Below, one piece after another: positions 1-8,182 of a stretch of DNA of 64,000 nt. The notes beneath the pieces are model-generated. The model searched no databases. It saw only the letters and a program-made list of their open reading frames with translations, and was not told the origin of the DNA. Origin of the DNA: Candidatus Rubrimentiphilum sp. (GTDB lineage: Bacteria; Vulcanimicrobiota; Vulcanimicrobiia; Vulcanimicrobiales; Vulcanimicrobiaceae); the NCBI GenBank assembly GCA_035710515.1, contig DASTDE010000001.1:434001-498000 (forward strand), written 5' to 3'. Positions within the stretch are counted from its first letter, which is position 1, and every line of letters starts with the position of its first letter. A program made the position numbers and the translations under genes.

Positions 1-540
1 GTGCTCGAGGAACAACACTGGATCGGGGTCGTCGATCGCCGCGTTGAGCAAGCCTTTGACGTCGGCCGGAAATGACGGCACAACAATTTTTAAGCCGGGG
101 ACGTGATAAAAGAGGGCTTCGACCGAAACCGAGTGCGAAAGCGCGCCGCGCACGCCGCCGCCGTACGGCGTGCGGATGACCATCGGACACGTGTACTCCC
201 CGTTGGAACGATAGCGCGTCTTGGCGGCTTCACCGACGATCTGATTGAACGACGGATAGATGAAGTCGGCGAACTGAATCTCGGCGATCGGGCGCAGGCC
301 TTCCATGGCCATGCCGACCGCGATGCCGACGATCGACGCCTCGGCAATCGGCGTGTCGATGATGCGTTCTGTGCCGAATTCTTTGGCGAAATCTTTGGTA
401 ATCAAAAAGACGTTGCCGCGCGCGCCGACGTCTTCGCCCAAAATGACAACCCGATCGTCGTTCTTTAGCGCTTCATAGAGCGTGTCGCGCACGGCCTCAA
501 CGTTGTTGAGCACCTTCGAGGAAGAAGTCGCTACTGCCAC
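1..540 (-). CDS. 2-oxoacid dehydrogenase E1 component, beta subunit (partial, runs off window start)
   Basis: Beta subunit of the thiamine-diphosphate E1 enzyme of a pyruvate or branched-chain 2-oxoacid dehydrogenase complex. The reverse-strand frame gives 180 codons without a stop, about half of the usual 325 residues; the C-terminal half lies outside the window. Family signatures are visible: VVILGEDVG near residue 32, DTPIAEASIVGIAVGMA near 60, QFADFIYPSFNQI near 85 and RTPYGGGVRGALSHS near 115. I place the start at a GTG (538-540) that overlaps the end of the upstream E1 alpha gene by ten bases, which suggests translational coupling. The pyruvate versus branched-chain choice cannot be made from this fragment, although E1 alpha looks more like the branched-chain/acetoin type. 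Confidence 0.93.
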   Translation of the reverse strand, partial: MAVATSSSKVLNNVEAVRDTLYEALKNDDRVVILGEDVGARGNVFLITKDFAKEFGTERIIDTPIAEASIVGIAVGMAMEGLRPIAEIQFADFIYPSFNQIVGEAAKTRYRSNGEYTCPMVIRTPYGGGVRGALSHSVSVEALFYHVPGLKIVVPSFPADVKGLLNAAIDDPDPVLFLEH

Positions 541-1559
541 GGTTCCCAGGCCCCTTCGTAAACATGTTTGTAAAGATCGTCGGCCGTCGGAAACGGCATC
601 GCTTCGGCTTTGTCGGTCGCTTCGTTGGTTTCGCGCAGCACGTCTTTCTTGAACGCGGCGACTTCGTCGGCCGTAATCACGCCGGAATCCAGCAGCAAGT
701 TCTCAAAGCGCGGCAGCGGATCGTCCTTGCGATGCTCGTCGACGTCCTCGCGCGTGCGATAGGTTAAGTCGTTGTCGTCGGTTGAGTGCGCGAGGAAGCG
801 ATAGCAGACGCCTTCGAGCAACGTCGGGCCGCCGCCGTTGCGCGCCCGGTCCATTGCGCGCTTGACCGCGTCGTAAGTCGCCAGCGGATCGAATCCGTCG
901 AACTGCTCGCCCGGCATGCCGTAGCCTTCGGCGCGTTTGTAGATGTCGGGTTGGCCCATCTGCAGCGAAAGCGGCGTCGAGATCGCCCACTGATTGTTCT
1001 CGCACAAAAAGACGATCGGCAGTTTGTGCACGGCCGCGAAGTTCATCGACTCGTGCCACTCGCCTTCGCTGGTAGTGCCGTCGCCGAACGTCACTAGAAC
1101 GGCGCGTCCGTTTTCCTTGCGATATTGCAATGCATACGCCGCACCAACGGCATGCGGAATGTGCGCGGCCAAAATCGACGAGAACGACATCAGCCCCGCG
1201 CGCTTGGAAGAATAGTGATTCGGAAACTGCCGGCCGCCGTTATGATCGGCTGCGCGCGCGAAGATCGAAAGCATGATTTCGTACGGCGTTAAGCCGATGC
1301 CGATCGACAAACCGAGATCGCGATAATACGGCGCCAGAATATCTTTGCCGCGCGCGAATGCCATGGCCGCGCCGGCTTGCAGCGCTTCGTGGCCCTCGCT
1401 GCCGAGCGCGAACGGCACCTTGCCCTGACGGTTCAGCTGAAAACCGCGATTGTCGAGCTGCCGCTGCAACAGCATCGTGCGGAAGATGGTCTTCAGTTGC
1501 TCGTCGGAAAGCCCGTGGCGTTCCAGCGATTTGCGCGTCTGCGTTGGGGTGTTGGCCAT
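531..1559 (-). CDS. 2-oxoacid dehydrogenase E1 component, alpha subunit (copy 1, adjacent to E1 beta)
   Basis: Alpha subunit of the E1 dehydrogenase, decarboxylating a 2-oxoacid with thiamine diphosphate and passing the acyl group to E2 lipoate. The thiamine-binding motif is clear: GDGTTSEGEWHES followed by LCENNQWAIS. The phosphorylation-loop region is YRFLAHSTDDNDLTYR, with a DD pair as in branched-chain enzymes. Length 342 aa is normal. An upstream GTG at 1562 is possible, but ATG at 1559 sits better after the AAGG at about 1566. The gene follows a second E1 alpha copy in the same direction with only 11 bases between them and overlaps the E1 beta start, so all three look co-transcribed. 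No E2 or E3 gene is visible. Confidence 0.94.
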   Translation of the reverse strand: MANTPTQTRKSLERHGLSDEQLKTIFRTMLLQRQLDNRGFQLNRQGKVPFALGSEGHEALQAGAAMAFARGKDILAPYYRDLGLSIGIGLTPYEIMLSIFARAADHNGGRQFPNHYSSKRAGLMSFSSILAAHIPHAVGAAYALQYRKENGRAVLVTFGDGTTSEGEWHESMNFAAVHKLPIVFLCENNQWAISTPLSLQMGQPDIYKRAEGYGMPGEQFDGFDPLATYDAVKRAMDRARNGGGPTLLEGVCYRFLAHSTDDNDLTYRTREDVDEHRKDDPLPRFENLLLDSGVITADEVAAFKKDVLRETNEATDKAEAMPFPTADDLYKHVYEGAWEPWQ

Positions 1560-1570
1560 CACACCTTAAG

Positions 1571-2596
1571 TTATTGCCACGGCTCCCACGGACCCTCGTA
1601 AACCCGGCTGAGCAGGTCCTCAGGGCGGGGGTAGGCGACGGCCTCGGCCCGGTCGGTTGCTTCGTTGGTTTCCGCCAGAATCGAGGCTTTGAGGTCCTCG
1701 AGGCCCTGCGGTGTGAGCACGTCCTGCTCGACCAGCAGCCGCTCGAACTTCGGAACCGGGTCGTCCTTGCGCCGCTCTTCGACCTCCTCGCGCGTGCGGT
1801 AGGCGCGGTCGTCGTCGTCGGTGGTGTGCGAGAGAAAGCGGTAGCATTTGGCCTCGATCAGCGTCGGGCCGCCGCCGTGCCGCGCGCGATCCAGCGCTTC
1901 CTTCGTGACCGCATAACATGCGATGGGGTCGAAGCCGTCAACCTTAACGCCTGGCATGCCGTAGCCGGCGGCGCGCTTCCAAACGTCGGGCTGACCCATT
2001 TGCGCCGAAAGCGGCGTGCTGATCGCCCACTCGTTATTTTCGCACAGGAAAACGATCGGCAGTTTGTGCACCGCCGCGAAATTGACCGACTCGTGCCACT
2101 CGCCTTCGCTGGTTGCGCCGTCGCCGAACGTAGTGAGAACCGCGCGGCCGTGTTCTTTTTCTAACTTCAAGGCGTAAGCAGCGCCGACCGCATGCGACGT
2201 TTGCGCCGCAATCACCGAACTAATCGTATACAGGCCGAGCTTCCGGCTTGCGTAATGGTGCGGAAACTGCCGCCCGGCGCTGTGGTCTTCGACGCGCGCG
2301 AAGAGCGAGAGCATCACTTCGTATGACGTTAAGCCGATGCCGAGATCCAGCCCGAGATCGCGATAGTACGGAACCAGAATGTCCTTGCCGCGCACGAACG
2401 CCATCGCCGCGCCCGCTTGCACTGCTTCGTGCCCTTCGCTGGCCGAAGCGAACGGAATTTTTCCTTGCCGGTTGAGCGCGAAGCCGCGATTCTCCAGCGT
2501 GCGATGTAAAATCATCACACGCAGCATCGCGACGAGCTGTTCGTCGGTCAACCCGTGCCGTTCGAATTTCGATTCGGCGCCCGTTTTCGCAGTCAT
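1571..2596 (-). CDS. 2-oxoacid dehydrogenase E1 component, alpha subunit (copy 2, tandem paralogue)
   Basis: Second E1 alpha gene, 341 aa, roughly two-thirds identical by eye to the next gene and collinear with it over its full length, including GDGATSEGEWHES, LCENNEWAIS and the C-terminal VYEGPWEPWQ. All thiamine-binding residues are kept, so it is not an obvious pseudogene. The start is taken at the ATG at 2594-2596: a longer frame to 2719 would run into the divergent gene at 2660 and adds a sequence unlike the family. It is first in the leftward run E1 alpha-2, E1 alpha-1, E1 beta. Two alpha subunits with one beta subunit suggest either alternative substrate specificity or a recent duplication under divergence. 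Confidence 0.93.
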   Translation of the reverse strand: MTAKTGAESKFERHGLTDEQLVAMLRVMILHRTLENRGFALNRQGKIPFASASEGHEAVQAGAAMAFVRGKDILVPYYRDLGLDLGIGLTSYEVMLSLFARVEDHSAGRQFPHHYASRKLGLYTISSVIAAQTSHAVGAAYALKLEKEHGRAVLTTFGDGATSEGEWHESVNFAAVHKLPIVFLCENNEWAISTPLSAQMGQPDVWKRAAGYGMPGVKVDGFDPIACYAVTKEALDRARHGGGPTLIEAKCYRFLSHTTDDDDRAYRTREEVEERRKDDPVPKFERLLVEQDVLTPQGLEDLKASILAETNEATDRAEAVAYPRPEDLLSRVYEGPWEPWQ

Positions 2597-2659
2597 GGAC
2601 GGGTCGTACTCGCCTGCGTCGCTAGGGAAATCCTGCGCGGTGCTGCGAACGGTTTGCGA

Positions 2660-3469
2660 ATGAACGGGAGGGCACTTCTCGCGGCGCTGGCGTGTATTTT
2701 GCTGGGAATGCTTGCGCACGGAAAAGCAGCGGCGTCGGTGTTCTGCGATGCGGATATTGTAGGCGTCGCCTCGCTGGATGCAGTCAGGCCGGAGAATCCT
2801 CGTGTCGCCCAGCCGCGATTGGCGCTAATCTTAGGGTCGAACGACGCGGGAACATTGAATGGGGACGTAATCCTCTTAACGCCGGACGCGGCTTACAACG
2901 TGCATTTTGAAAACGTTGTAGCGGCTAAATCGCAGTCCGCGGGGCAGCCGAACATCACCAAACCGCTGTTGATCGGATTCTCGCAACCGCTAAACGTTAC
3001 GTACGCGTGGGTCGACGATATCGGAATGAACGGCGCCGCGCCGCACGCTTGCCCGACCAACCCATTCGATGCAGTCTTCGGAAACGGAAACCTCGCTCCG
3101 ATTCCATTTCCCTCAGTTCCAGCTGCGCTGAATCTCATTAACGTCATACCGGCAACCTTCAAGATGAATCTACCGCCAACAGATTGCGCCACACCGTACC
3201 GCCGGGCGAGGCAGACGAAGTCGGGACCCAAGGAGACGGACTATTTCGACACAAGTCAGGGCCTGAAGGCAAAGTTACTGCTGCGCGTTTCTCTTGACAG
3301 CGACGGCAAGGTGGCGGATGTCCGGGTAACTCAATCCAGCGGGAGCGCGGCGGTGGATACCGCTGCGGTAGTAAGCGCTAGCAAAGCGCAATATGCGCCG
3401 GCTATCTTCCGGTGCGTTCCCGTCGTAGGTACGGTGGACATCGATTTTGGTTATGAGGTAGTGCCGTGA
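2660..3469 (+). CDS. Secreted TonB C-terminal-domain-like protein, four-cysteine family (divergent member)
   Basis: A 269-aa protein with an N-terminal signal peptide (hydrophobic segment residues 5-20, cleavage around GKAAAS) followed by FCD, then a C-terminal domain resembling TonB_C: LRVSLDSDGKVADVRVTQSSG and VDTAAVVSASKAQYAPA near residues 210-255. It lacks the transmembrane anchor and Pro-rich spacer of real TonB, so it is unlikely to energise receptors in the classical way. Cysteines at FCD, HACP, DCATP and FRC line up with four conserved cysteines of four other proteins in this window. The start at ATG 2660 is preferred over an upstream in-frame start that would enter the divergent E1 alpha gene. 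It overlaps the next family member by four bases. Function unknown. Confidence 0.8.
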   Translation: MNGRALLAALACILLGMLAHGKAAASVFCDADIVGVASLDAVRPENPRVAQPRLALILGSNDAGTLNGDVILLTPDAAYNVHFENVVAAKSQSAGQPNITKPLLIGFSQPLNVTYAWVDDIGMNGAAPHACPTNPFDAVFGNGNLAPIPFPSVPAALNLINVIPATFKMNLPPTDCATPYRRARQTKSGPKETDYFDTSQGLKAKLLLRVSLDSDGKVADVRVTQSSGSAAVDTAAVVSASKAQYAPAIFRCVPVVGTVDIDFGYEVVP

Positions 3470-4293
3470 CGCTCCGCGGCTTGCTCGTCGGCGCCGTGCT
3501 CGCGGCGTTTTTCGTGGTCGCGGAGGCCCGAGCTCAAGCTGCGGCCGAGTTCTGTCCGGCAACACTCGTCGGCGAACCGGCGCAAGTTGACGCGACTTCG
3601 TACCGCTTTAAACTTGGCGCTATCGGCCCGCGCACGGTGAGCGGCGTGATTCGCGTGCAAACCACCAAAGGCTGGTTCGCGATCTCGTTTAACGACGTTG
3701 CGCTGACACTATTGAAGCAAGACTACAGCGACCAAGGCGCAACGTTCAGCCACGAAGATTACTTGTCGAACGATATTATCGTTAAGTTTCCGCCCGCTGC
3801 ATCGGTGCTCTACTCGTATGTGGTACAGGCCGAAGCCAAAGGCGATACACTTTTGAATTGGGACCGGTACGGAACGGTCGCGTGTTCGCCGACGCCCTTC
3901 TCGCCGAAAGACAAGCGTAATCCGGCGCGGCCGATGCCGCCGCTTTCGAAGGATCCAATCGTGTTGACCGCAACGCCCGTTGCCACGCCGGTGCTGGCGA
4001 CGTGCGCCGAGCCGTTCAGCGACGTGGTTACAATTAAAGCTGGAGCGTTTCACTATCCGGCGATTCTCGGACGCGACGATCCGTCCGCGCGACCGACCGG
4101 AACGACGGTCGTTGTGGTCGCAGTCGATCGAGACGGCAGCGTCGTCGACGCGTGGGTATGGGAACCGATCGGCACGCCGATGCTCGATCAGGCGGTGGTG
4201 GACGAAGCGCGCAAAGCGAAATACGCCCCCGGCAAGGCGTTCTGCGAGAACGTGCCGGGTTATTTCGTCTTGCGCTCGACCTTTGTGCAGTAG
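3466..4293 (+). CDS. Secreted TonB C-terminal-domain-like protein, four-cysteine family
   Basis: A 275-aa exported protein translated from a GTG that overlaps the previous stop (GTGA). The signal peptide ends near EARAQA and is followed by the family hallmark AEFCPA. The central domain has GAIGPRTVSG and TKGWFAISF, motifs also found in the proteins at 32238-34848. The C-terminal part (CAEPFSDVVTI, then VVVVAVDRDGSVVDAWVW, ARKAKYAPGKAFC) looks like a TonB_C fold with added cysteines. Four conserved cysteines in an exported protein suggest two disulfides. No partner such as ExbB/ExbD or a TonB-dependent receptor is nearby, so the role is unknown. Confidence 0.82.
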   Translation: MTLRGLLVGAVLAAFFVVAEARAQAAAEFCPATLVGEPAQVDATSYRFKLGAIGPRTVSGVIRVQTTKGWFAISFNDVALTLLKQDYSDQGATFSHEDYLSNDIIVKFPPAASVLYSYVVQAEAKGDTLLNWDRYGTVACSPTPFSPKDKRNPARPMPPLSKDPIVLTATPVATPVLATCAEPFSDVVTIKAGAFHYPAILGRDDPSARPTGTTVVVVAVDRDGSVVDAWVWEPIGTPMLDQAVVDEARKAKYAPGKAFCENVPGYFVLRSTFVQ

Positions 4294-4299
4294 CGTCCG

Positions 4300-4485
4300 C
4301 TAGGGACGTTTGTTGATGTCGTCGCGGATCGACTGCGAAGCGGCGTCCGCAGCTTCCTTGGCTTTGACGATGCCTTTCTTGAAGAGCTTGGTCAGCTGAT
4401 CGGCAGCTTCTTCGAGCTGCGGCTTCGTCTGATCGAGCGCTTCTTTCACTTTTTGCTTGGCTTTTTCCAGAGTCTCGTCGTTCAT
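4300..4485 (-). CDS. Small charged helical protein (CsbD/YtxH-like composition), unknown function
   Basis: A 61-aa protein, MNDETLEKAKQKVKEA at its start, made almost entirely of Lys/Glu/Ala-rich amphipathic helix with repeated KAKEAAD-like segments. No cysteine, signal peptide or membrane segment is visible. Its ATG overlaps the stop of the upstream gene in an ATGA arrangement, so the two are probably co-translated. Composition recalls small stress proteins or apolipoprotein-like helical proteins, but there is no diagnostic motif. Confidence 0.6.
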   Translation of the reverse strand: MNDETLEKAKQKVKEALDQTKPQLEEAADQLTKLFKKGIVKAKEAADAASQSIRDDINKRP

Positions 4486-4814
4486 CGTTCCGTCACCGTA
4501 AGCACCCAACGAATGGCGCGGGCGTATTGGTCCAATTCCCGGACCGTCCGCCGCAGCCAGCCGGTTGCGCCTTTCTCATCGTCGTTACTGCGTGAGGGGG
4601 GAAGGTGTTTCGTGTAGGCCAGGGCTGTTTCCAATTGGGCTTCGATCTCGGGCCAGCGGCTGCGGAGCGACTCCTCGGAGGCATCGGGCAGCCGTTCGAT
4701 GATTGGCGGCGAGGGCGCGGCCGGTTCGCGCATGGCGAATTCGAGGCGCGCCAGCGCGTAGTCCGCGCTTACACTTATAAATGAAGCCAGCAACTGCACG
4801 AGCCGCACTTCCAT
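4482..4814 (-). CDS. Hypothetical protein, 110 aa
   Basis: Unrecognised small protein. The C-terminal half is predicted helical (EIEAQLETALAYTKHL, RELDQYARAIRWVLT); the middle is Pro-rich. It precedes and overlaps the small helical protein by four bases, so the pair likely forms a two-gene unit. The start is uncertain: the ATG at 4814 is the longest option, but the ATG at 4731-4733 would leave an AT-rich stretch near 4770-4785 free as a promoter for this pair and for the divergent flavoprotein gene. Confidence 0.5.
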   Translation of the reverse strand: MEVRLVQLLASFISVSADYALARLEFAMREPAAPSPPIIERLPDASEESLRSRWPEIEAQLETALAYTKHLPPSRSNDDEKGATGWLRRTVRELDQYARAIRWVLTVTER

Positions 4815-4855
4815 CTACGGGAGCGATTTCGTTCAGGGGCGAAAGGCGGCCTTTA

Positions 4856-6097
4856 GTGAGTTCGGTTGGAGATTTTCGACGCTACGTGATCGTCGGCAAC
4901 GGTTTTGCCGGGACAACGGCGGCAGAGCAGCTGCGCAAACACGATCCGTCGTGTTCTATCACGTTGTTCACCGACGAGCCGTACACGCTCTACAACCGCA
5001 TCGCGCTGCCGCCGATGCTGCGCAAACAGGTCACCGAGCAGAAAGTGATCATGCGCGATCTCGAGTGGCATGAAAAACACCAGATCGAATTGCACCTGGA
5101 GACCCGCGTCGAGCGGGTCGTTTCAGAAGAGCACGTCGTGGAGGCCGCCGGAAAATCGTATCCGTATGATGCGTTGCTGGTCGCGACAGGCGGGCGCCCC
5201 AATCCGCATCCCGCGCCCGGAAACGACGGCGCCAACGTCTACAACTTTCAGTACATGTCCGACACCAAGGCGATCTCGCAAGAGCTCGAGACGGCCAAGG
5301 CGGGCGTGGCGATCGGCGGCTCGTTCATCGCCTACGAACTTGCTGAGGCGTTCGTTTCGCGCAAGGTCGAGACGCATTGGATCATGCGCGGCCCCTACGC
5401 GCTGTCGCGCATCCTCGATGGGATCGCAGGCAACTTGATCGACGAGGCGGCCAAGACCGACGGCGTGCACATGCACTACGGCGACGAGATTTCGGAATTC
5501 GTCCGCGACAACGGCGTGGTGAAGAAGATTCGCACGAAAAAAGGCGTGGAGATCGAGGCGCAGTGCTACGGAGTCGGGCTAGGTTTGCGCATGAACACCG
5601 AAGTGCTCGACGGCAGCGGCGTGGAGACGAGCGCGAACGGGATCCTCTGCGACGACGGGCTGGAGACAAACGTCAAAGGCATCTTCGCCGCCGGCGATAT
5701 CGCCGATTTCTACGATCCGATTCTGGAGATGCGCTATCGCATGGGAACCTGGAACAACGCGGGCGCGCACGGCAAGGTCGTGGCGCAAAACATGATGGGC
5801 GGCAGCGAAAAATACCACGACGTTCCCGAGTACTCAAGCCTGCTTTTCAAAGGGCAGACCATCACGCAGTTCGGCCTATCGCCGGAATATCGCGACGACA
5901 TCGAAACCGTCTTCACGGTCGATGAAGAAAAGAAGTGGTACCGTGCGCTGTACTTCTGGGAAGACCGTTTGGTCGGCGGCCTGTTTCTTGGCAAAGGCAA
6001 CCGCAGCGGCAAGCGCAAGTACGTCGAGGCAATTAAAGGCAAGAAGCGTTATCCAAAACCGGAGTGGGCGCCGATGCTCGAATGGACGCACGACTAA
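4856..6097 (+). CDS. FAD/NAD(P)-dependent oxidoreductase (Pyr_redox_2 family)
   Basis: Two-dinucleotide-binding flavoprotein of about 413 aa related to rubredoxin/ferredoxin reductases and the N-terminal part of NirB. Visible are the FAD Rossmann motif YVIVGNGFAGTTAAEQL, the ALLVATGGRPN segment, a second nucleotide-binding loop GVAIGGSFIAYELAEAF, and the FAD-binding GIFAAGDIADFYDP near residue 280. Electron acceptor unknown: no ferredoxin or rubredoxin gene is adjacent. The start is put at GTG 4856 (then SSVGDFRR), just before the family's usual N-terminus; an ATG at 4781 would add 25 residues without family similarity. The stop is immediately followed by the ATG of the next gene. Confidence 0.85.
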   Translation: MSSVGDFRRYVIVGNGFAGTTAAEQLRKHDPSCSITLFTDEPYTLYNRIALPPMLRKQVTEQKVIMRDLEWHEKHQIELHLETRVERVVSEEHVVEAAGKSYPYDALLVATGGRPNPHPAPGNDGANVYNFQYMSDTKAISQELETAKAGVAIGGSFIAYELAEAFVSRKVETHWIMRGPYALSRILDGIAGNLIDEAAKTDGVHMHYGDEISEFVRDNGVVKKIRTKKGVEIEAQCYGVGLGLRMNTEVLDGSGVETSANGILCDDGLETNVKGIFAAGDIADFYDPILEMRYRMGTWNNAGAHGKVVAQNMMGGSEKYHDVPEYSSLLFKGQTITQFGLSPEYRDDIETVFTVDEEKKWYRALYFWEDRLVGGLFLGKGNRSGKRKYVEAIKGKKRYPKPEWAPMLEWTHD

Positions 6098-6574
6098 ATG
6101 AAAGTATATTTCTTACGCCACGGGATCGCTGCGGAGCCTGCCGACTGGAAGGGCACCGATTACGACCGGCCGCTGACCGACGATGGCCGCAAACGGATGG
6201 GACGCGAGGCCAAGGCGATTCGAGAGCTGGATCTGGATCTGGACGCAATCGTTACGAGCCCGCTCGCTCGTGCGAGAGCGACGGCCGAAATCGTGGCGAG
6301 CGCGCTCAAGATTACGACAATTAAAGAGGACGAGCGAATCGCCGGCGATTTCGACATTTCGAGCTTGGCCGAAATTCTGCAAGATCACGCCGATGCAAAG
6401 GCTTTGATGCTTGTTGGGCACGAGCCGAGCATGAGCGCGACGATTGGCCGGTTAATCGGTGAAGCCAGGGTAAATCTCAAAAAGGGTGGTTTGGCATGCG
6501 TCGAGCTGCCGGACTGCTCAACCATGGTCGGTGAATTGCTGGCGCTGATTCCTCCGAAAGTACTGCTGCTCTAA
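6098..6574 (+). CDS. Phosphohistidine phosphatase, SixA/histidine phosphatase family
   Basis: A 158-aa protein of the branch-1 histidine phosphatase superfamily. The catalytic RHG motif is at the N-terminus (VYFLRHGIA), RPLTDDGRKRM follows, an SPLARARATAE segment gives the second Arg, and the second catalytic His is in LMLVGHEPSM near residue 109. These match SixA, which removes phosphate from phosphohistidine on phosphotransfer proteins. It starts directly after the upstream stop codon, so the two are likely co-transcribed. A target cannot be named from the context. Confidence 0.85.
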   Translation: MKVYFLRHGIAAEPADWKGTDYDRPLTDDGRKRMGREAKAIRELDLDLDAIVTSPLARARATAEIVASALKITTIKEDERIAGDFDISSLAEILQDHADAKALMLVGHEPSMSATIGRLIGEARVNLKKGGLACVELPDCSTMVGELLALIPPKVLLL

Positions 6575-6597
6575 ATCTTTACTGTGGTGCCGCGCAC

Positions 6598-6681
6598 CAA
6601 TAGTGTCATGGTGAGCGCTAGTAGTGTGATGGTGAGCGCTAGTAGTGTGATGGTGAGCGCTAATAGTGTCATGGTGAGCCT
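6598..6681 (+). repeat. Tandem array of a 21-bp unit, about four copies
   Basis: Four direct copies of a 21-base unit, typified by TAGTAGTGTGATGGTGAGCG plus one base, starting at 6598, 6619, 6640 and 6661. The outer copies have TCATGG where the inner ones have TGATGG. The last runs into GCCTGTCGAACCACGGCTGAG. The core GTGTCATGGTGAGC recurs in the 19-bp array at 24033 in the opposite orientation. No spacers, so not CRISPR. Confidence 0.85.
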
Positions 6682-6740
6682 GTCGAACCACGGCTGAGCG
6701 TAGTCGAAGCCCGCATGCTTGCCCTCGACTGCGCTCGGGC

Positions 6741-6787
6741 GCCCTTCGACCGGGCGTTCGCGATGCGAACGCCGCTCAGGATGACAC
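6741..6787 (+). repeat. Dispersed intergenic element with hairpin core, copy A
   Basis: Constant left flank GCCCTTCGAC, a perfect hairpin GGCGTTCGC-GAT-GCGAACGCC (6753-6773), and constant right flank GCTCAGGATGACAC. Related copies lie at 35419-35467 (same orientation) and 23195-23246 (reverse). The core differs between copies but stays self-complementary. Confidence 0.75.
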
Positions 6788-6829
6788 CTTTAAGGTGCTC
6801 GTACAAACTGGGAGCGCTCGCGCGCTCCG

Positions 6830-8182
6830 TTAAATCTGCACTGTTGTGCCGCGGGCGGCCACGTGCGAATCCCAACCGTATTTCATTTTCACCAGATCGG
6901 CTAGCGACTGCGCGGAGACCGGATCGCCGTGGACGGCGTAGTAAGTTGGCTTACTCGTGCATGTGTCGAGCCATTGTTGGATTTCGTTGCGATCCGCGTG
7001 CGCGCTGTAGCCGGAAATGATGCCGGTCGTTGCGCAGACCGGCAGCACGTCGCCGTAAATTTTCACCGTCTTCGCGCCGTTGGTGATCAAGAAACCAAGT
7101 GTGCCCGGGCTTTGAAATCCCACGAACAGCACGGTGGCCTTCGGATCGGAGACGTGGTTGTGCAGATGATGCAACACGCGTCCGCCGGCGGCCATGCCGC
7201 TGGCTGAAACGATGATATGCGGGCCCTTCACGGCGTTAATCGCTTTGGATTGCTCGGTTTCCACCGCGACCGTGAGATTGTCACAGCCAAAAGGCTTCCC
7301 ATCCGTTTCAAACGCGACCGGTTTGTGCCACGTCGGGTAGTCATCGAAGAGCTTATCCACTTTTGCGGCCATCGGGCTATCGAGAAAGACGGGCACCTTG
7401 GCAAGCGGCGGGTTTGTGCGCTGCAGTTGTCCGATCGAAAGCAAGATTTCTTGCGACCGCTCGACGGCAAAAGCCGGAATGACGATCGCCCCGCCGCGCG
7501 CGACGCCCGCGACAAGCATTTGCCCCAGCTGTTCGAGCGCGTCGGGCGGATGAACGCGATCGCCGTAGGTGGACTCGCACACCAGCACGTCGGCCGCGCC
7601 CATCGGCGCCGGATCGTACAGCAACGTTCGGTTGTAGCGCCCGATGTCGCCTGAGAAGATCACGCGCTTGCCTTCGACCTCGACGGTGACGAATGCCGAG
7701 CCGATGATGTGCGCCGCATTTTTGTAAAGCGCATTAAAGCCCGCGACTTGAAACGGCGTTTCAATCTCCATCGTTTTTGTTTGCTGAATCGTTTGCTGCA
7801 CGTTTGAGTCGTCGTAAAACGGCGGCGGCGCGTACGGCTCTTGGTGAAAACCGCGTTTGTGCAAATGGCGCTGAAGATGCGCGGCGTCTTCGAGGACGAT
7901 GCGCATCAGCGCCCGCGTCGGCGTGGCCGCAAAGATTGGCCCTCTGAAACCGTCGCGTACGAGCTTCGGCAGGTAGCCGACGTGGTCGATGTGCCCGTGC
8001 GTGATGATGACCGCGTCGAGTTGCGCCGGCGGAACCGGCAGGGGCACGCTGTTGAGGGCGACGACGTCGGAGGCCCCTTGGAAGAGGCCGCAGTCGATGA
8101 AGATTCTTTTGCCATTGCTGCTGAGCAGATGTTTGCTGCCGGTAACGGTTCCCGCCGCGCCGACAAACGTGAGCTCAGCCAT
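6830..8182 (-). CDS. Metallo-beta-lactamase-fold beta-CASP ribonuclease/exonuclease
   Basis: A 450-aa beta-CASP nuclease of the type acting on RNA (CPSF73/YSH1-like bacterial branch). Metal-binding motifs are complete: THGHIDHVGYLPKL (HxHxDH) near residue 56, NAAHIIGSAFV, FSGDIGRYN, then beta-CASP motifs including SASGMAAGGRVLHHL, GYSAHADRNEIQQW and YAVHGDP near the C-terminus. Cytosolic, no signal peptide. The start is the ATG at 8182 (MAELTFVGAAGTVTGS, typical for the family); it overlaps the stop of the upstream LOG gene by eight bases, so the pair is coupled. RNA is the likely substrate, but DNA cannot be excluded from motifs alone. Confidence 0.92.
   Translation of the reverse strand: MAELTFVGAAGTVTGSKHLLSSNGKRIFIDCGLFQGASDVVALNSVPLPVPPAQLDAVIITHGHIDHVGYLPKLVRDGFRGPIFAATPTRALMRIVLEDAAHLQRHLHKRGFHQEPYAPPPFYDDSNVQQTIQQTKTMEIETPFQVAGFNALYKNAAHIIGSAFVTVEVEGKRVIFSGDIGRYNRTLLYDPAPMGAADVLVCESTYGDRVHPPDALEQLGQMLVAGVARGGAIVIPAFAVERSQEILLSIGQLQRTNPPLAKVPVFLDSPMAAKVDKLFDDYPTWHKPVAFETDGKPFGCDNLTVAVETEQSKAINAVKGPHIIVSASGMAAGGRVLHHLHNHVSDPKATVLFVGFQSPGTLGFLITNGAKTVKIYGDVLPVCATTGIISGYSAHADRNEIQQWLDTCTSKPTYYAVHGDPVSAQSLADLVKMKYGWDSHVAARGTTVQI

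Noticed and set aside
2555-2659. N-terminal extension of the secreted protein at 2660
   Set aside because: It would overlap the start of the divergent E1 alpha gene and places the signal peptide inside the protein.
6598-6681. CRISPR array
   Set aside because: Units are contiguous with no spacers between them and no cas genes exist nearby; the same holds for the array at 24033.
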